In this document: positions 61,101 through 64,000 of the stretch, in pieces
Layout: each line of letters begins with the position of its first letter
How positions within the stretch are numbered: the stretch's first letter is position 1
Source of the DNA: Acanthaster planci
Lineage: Eukaryota; Echinodermata; Asteroidea; Valvatida; Acanthasteridae
NCBI RefSeq assembly: GCF_001949145.1
Contig: NW_019091357.1
Span: 1,908,982 to 1,972,981, forward strand
Reading direction: 5' to 3'
Length of the DNA stretch: 64,000 nucleotides
Translations under genes and position numbers: made by a program
The notes under the pieces: model-generated
What the model was told of the DNA's origin: nothing
The model's database searches: none
The model's input: the letters and a program-made list of their open reading frames with translations, nothing else

Positions 61101-63579
61101 TGAGTGTCGCTTGTTGGTTCATCCTTTGCGCATACGTACCACGTTTGTTGTGTAAGCATTCGTCAAATGAACACACTGCGCCAAAAATAATTGTCCCTGT
61201 CCTTCCCCAGCCTCAACCTCCCCGGGGGACAACCAGGGTTTGTGATTTTTGTATTTGATTTTGATTCTTTTTTAAAATTAAAATCAGATTTTTTGTTTTA
61301 AATCAGATTTTTTAATTTTTCCAAAAAATGAAGACAAGTTGGCTCAATTATCTGTTCAAAAGCAAGAAAATTAGCTGCATGTGTGACAATTTTCTTTCAT
61401 TTATTTGTTTTTTTTTACAAAAGAAAACAAATTGGGATTTTGATTAAGAAATTTAAATCAAGTAATTCGATTAAAGGGCTACTCAAAGGAAAACATGTTT
61501 TCTCTCATTTTGTCAGTTCTAATAAATATGTAAGCATCCAAGTGGAATCGAGTGTCATTTGTCTTCAGAGCTCAAGTATAGCAAGCTTAAAAGGGTTGTT
61601 TTTCTGTTCATGTCAAGATGTGAATTCTGAATGTAGATTGCGTCATTCGGAGAAAACAGAGAAAATGAGGGGAACCCTCGCCCCGTGTTCATGGTGGATA
61701 AACCCTTGCGCATGTCAAACAATAGCTACAAACGATACCTACATGAGTTGTTTGGCATTAAATTATTTATTTAAATTCATTTGATTTAAATCACGATTTA
61801 AATCGGTGATTTAAATCAGCCAACCCTGCCTCCCCCCCCCACATGAGCTCTGCCTCTCCCATCACACCCTCCAACTCGTAACAAAACCAAGCTGATAATT
61901 GTACTTTACATGTGAATACCTCAATTTGTTCTGTGTAGATCTCATTCTTCGGAGCTTGCATGGTTTACACGGGTCGAAGAGAGGCCAAGCGGAAACACTG
62001 CACCACCCTCAAACCAGTCTTGCCCAAGGACGAGGCGCCCTCAGAGTTTTACCGCCTCTTTTGTTCTGGAGGCGTGTCCAAACAGTCACCTACAGGGGAG
62101 CCCGACGACCACGCCATAATGGGTTTCTTCAGGGATTACTATGGTCCATTTATCACCTCGCCCAGTGCTAAGATTATAACAGTTATCTTGTATGGTTTGT
62201 ACGTTGGTGCAGCCATTTTTGGATGTTTGTCCTTGACAGAAGGGATGCAGTATAAGGATATTTTTTCTGATGATTCATACGCCCATCATTACATGAGCGA
62301 GCGAGCTGAATATTTTACCGCATTTGCCGCTCCGATCTCTGTGGTCATTAATGAACCAGTGGCATATTGGGAAGAGGACATACAAGAGGAAATTGAGAAT
62401 GTTACCAGGACCTTTGAGTCTGTCAACCACATCTATGATTCAAGATTCTCCGATTCGTGGCTGAGAAAATATCTAGAGTATCTGGAGATGGAGAACATCT
62501 ACGACTCAGAAAACGCTACAGGGTTAGACCAGCAGCGGTTTCTGGCAATACTTCAAGAAGACTTCTTGACAAACCCCCTATTTGAACATTTTGTCCTGGA
62601 TGTTAAATTCGAAAACATATCCGGTCAGAATGCAATCTCTGCCTCACGTTTGATCTTTCTGCCAGGAAACTTAACGACAACCAAGGGGGAGAGTGAGTTG
62701 ATGCTGGCCGTCAGGGCGATTGCGGACAACGCTTCCCTCCCGCTCTTCATATCATCCCCGCCGTTTGAATTCTTTGAGCAGTACCTGGTTGTTCTCCCCA
62801 ATACCATGCAGAATCTCATCATCGCCACCGTCTCCATGTGCATCATCTCCCTGGTCTTCATCCCCCACCCTATCTCGGCGGCCATGATCACTGTCTGTGT
62901 CATCTCCATCGAGCTGGGCGTCATCGGGCTTATGTCCCTGTGGGGGGTCAGCATGGATGGCGTCTCCATGATCAACATCATCCTCTGCATCGGCTTCAGT
63001 GTGGACTTCTCGGCCCACATCACCTACTCCTTTGTCACGGCGCCTTGCCGGACGGGCAACCAGGCGGCCATCTTTGCCTTGCACAGCCTCGGCATGCCCA
63101 TCCTCCAGGGGGCAGCCTCCACCGTCCTGGGCATCATCGCAATTGCCAACTCCCCGGCCTACATATTTCGCAGTTTCTTTAAGACCATGTTCCTGGTCAT
63201 GACCTTGGGACTCCTGCACGGCATACTCTTCCTGCCGGTTCTTCTCACCCTCCTCAGACCCTGCATGCGCCTGGGACAGCCCAAGCCCAAGCCTGCCTCA
63301 GATGTGCAGACGACCACAAAGGAGGACAGTGCAGCAAGGGTCGACTTCGATGTAAACCTGGAAGAGATGCCACACCGAGACCTGGAGAGGGACTTACAGA
63401 GGGAGGAGTGTAACAGCAAGGCTTCATCCACTCAGGAACCCCAAGAATGTGAAGGTACTAGTCTTGAAATGTTCTTACATGAAGTGTTTGCTGAGACAGA
63501 CAGTTCAGATGGGGACAGTGGCAATGCTTCCAAATTAACAAAGAAAGCACGGATTGTAGAAATGCTCACTGTGTTATAA
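58165..63579 (+). CDS. Patched domain-containing protein (PTCHD3-like)
   Basis: A multipass membrane protein of the Patched/Dispatched/NPC1 (RND-like) superfamily. These move sterols or lipids and some act in Hedgehog signalling. Three exons with GT-AG introns: 58165-59311, 59929-60161 and 61939-63579, giving 1006 aa. The first membrane helix is near residues 28-50, then a large extracellular loop with several N-glycosylation sites. A sterol-sensing domain follows (helices from VMPRFCITFSLLIG onward) and includes the conserved GIGIDDMFIML. The second half repeats this plan: one helix (IITVILYGLYVGAAIFG), a second loop, then five helices with GFSVDFSAHITY and FLPVLLTLL. The acidic cytoplasmic tail is about 95 residues. 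The start is supported by the family pattern FYRYGRLIARRPAIFLIVP. PTCHD3 is the closest family by memory; orthology is unproven. Confidence 0.93.
59589..59745. repeat. perfect 47-bp fold-back with flanking 12-bp direct repeats
   Basis: The left arm 59630-59676 and right arm 59686-59732 are exact reverse complements over 47 bp, with a 9-nt spacer. AAAAGCCAATTA occurs at 59589-59600 and again at 59734-59745, directly flanking the fold-back on the right and 29 bp away on the left. It lies in intron 1 of the Patched-like gene. There is no coding sequence. Confidence 0.95.
61234..61828. mobile_element. hAT-like non-autonomous element
   Basis: The ends are inverted: CAGGGTTTGTGATTT on the left, and the complement of CAGGGTTGGCTGATTT on the right. 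The subterminal regions are full of GATTTAAATC-type palindromes. CAGGG-starting termini with repeated subterminal motifs are typical of hAT elements. The interior (about 400 bp) has no transposase. No 8-bp target duplication is clear. It lies in intron 2 of the Patched-like gene. Confidence 0.6.
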
Positions 63580-64000
63580 TCCTTGTCGATTATGTCGAAG
63601 CTGTACGTCCATTTTCAGTAAAGCCGTCCTTTAAATGCAATTACTTGGCATGAATGTCGTTGTTCAGAATGTTTTCAATTTTATCTTCTTCCCCCCCCCA
63701 AAAAAAAATTTACAAAATTAGTTAGTGAATGAACGTGAAGAAAAACTTTATCTTGCATTTAAGCTTGTTCCGTGTGCTCATAATATGGATGAACCACTAA
63801 TGATAAAGCTGCATGTTGTAATCCATACTAGCAGAGATGTGTGTGTCTTCCTTGTTGGCTTAGATAGTGTGTGTATCATGTTGCAACACAGGAAAAACTC
63901 ATGCCTGTGTAATCAATCTCTTACACATTCCAACAAGTCTCTTACACATGCTAACAAGTAACTTTACCTCACCTTGACTGATTTCCTGTGTTGTGGTGGG
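63580..64000. other. 3' flank of the Patched-like gene
   Basis: Non-coding, presumably 3' UTR and beyond. AGTAAA at 63617-63622 is a weak polyadenylation hexamer. No canonical AATAAA is seen before the window ends. A short tandem TCTTACACAT / AACAAGT pattern is present at 63920-63960. Confidence 0.35.

Noticed and set aside
62752-63219. 155-codon acidic, Asp/His-rich minus-strand frame
   Set aside because: It is the mirror of GC-rich codons in exon 3 of the Patched-like gene; the composition is a codon-shadow effect.

Overview
The window is animal nuclear DNA, most likely from a marine invertebrate deuterostome (echinoderm, hemichordate or amphioxus type). I infer this from five intron-rich or animal-type genes, GT-AG introns (one GC-AG), many short inverted-repeat elements, LINE tails, tRNA-derived repeats and a strong excess of the palindrome ACATGTAC. 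The species cannot be fixed from the sequence. One ambiguous base (n) lies at 18785.

Layout. 1 to about 18100: no convincing gene; AT-rich DNA with GC/CpG-rich islands, possibly regulatory. 18146-18273: three copies of a TAGCGCCCTC motif. 18579-22964 (+): complete 12-exon SPO11 gene, 408 aa. 23620-24620: tandem tRNA-like repeats plus a tRNA-derived SINE. 26001-29350 (-): complete 5-exon actin gene, 376 aa, with a probable non-coding 5' exon near 29809-29940. 32340-40869 (-): VPS28 (ESCRT-I), six exons resolved, the short first coding exon not found. 41300-46360: intergenic or 5' intron with dispersed repeats and inverted-repeat elements. 46502-47539 (-): single-exon extended-SDR NAD(P)-dependent epimerase/dehydratase, 345 aa. 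47540-58164: intergenic with MITE-like elements and two LINE tails. 58165-63579 (+): three-exon Patched-domain (PTCHD3-like) transporter, 1006 aa.

The genes do not form a pathway: meiotic break formation (SPO11), cytoskeleton (actin), endosomal sorting (VPS28), nucleotide-sugar-type metabolism (SDR) and sterol/lipid or Hedgehog-type transport (PTCHD). I found no new multi-gene system. The most interesting signals are a duplicated splice donor in SPO11, a perfect 47-bp fold-back in a PTCHD intron with flanking direct repeats, an array of RNA polymerase III-type promoters without tRNA structure, a GC-AG intron in a divergent actin, and clustered motifs in the gene-poor left third.
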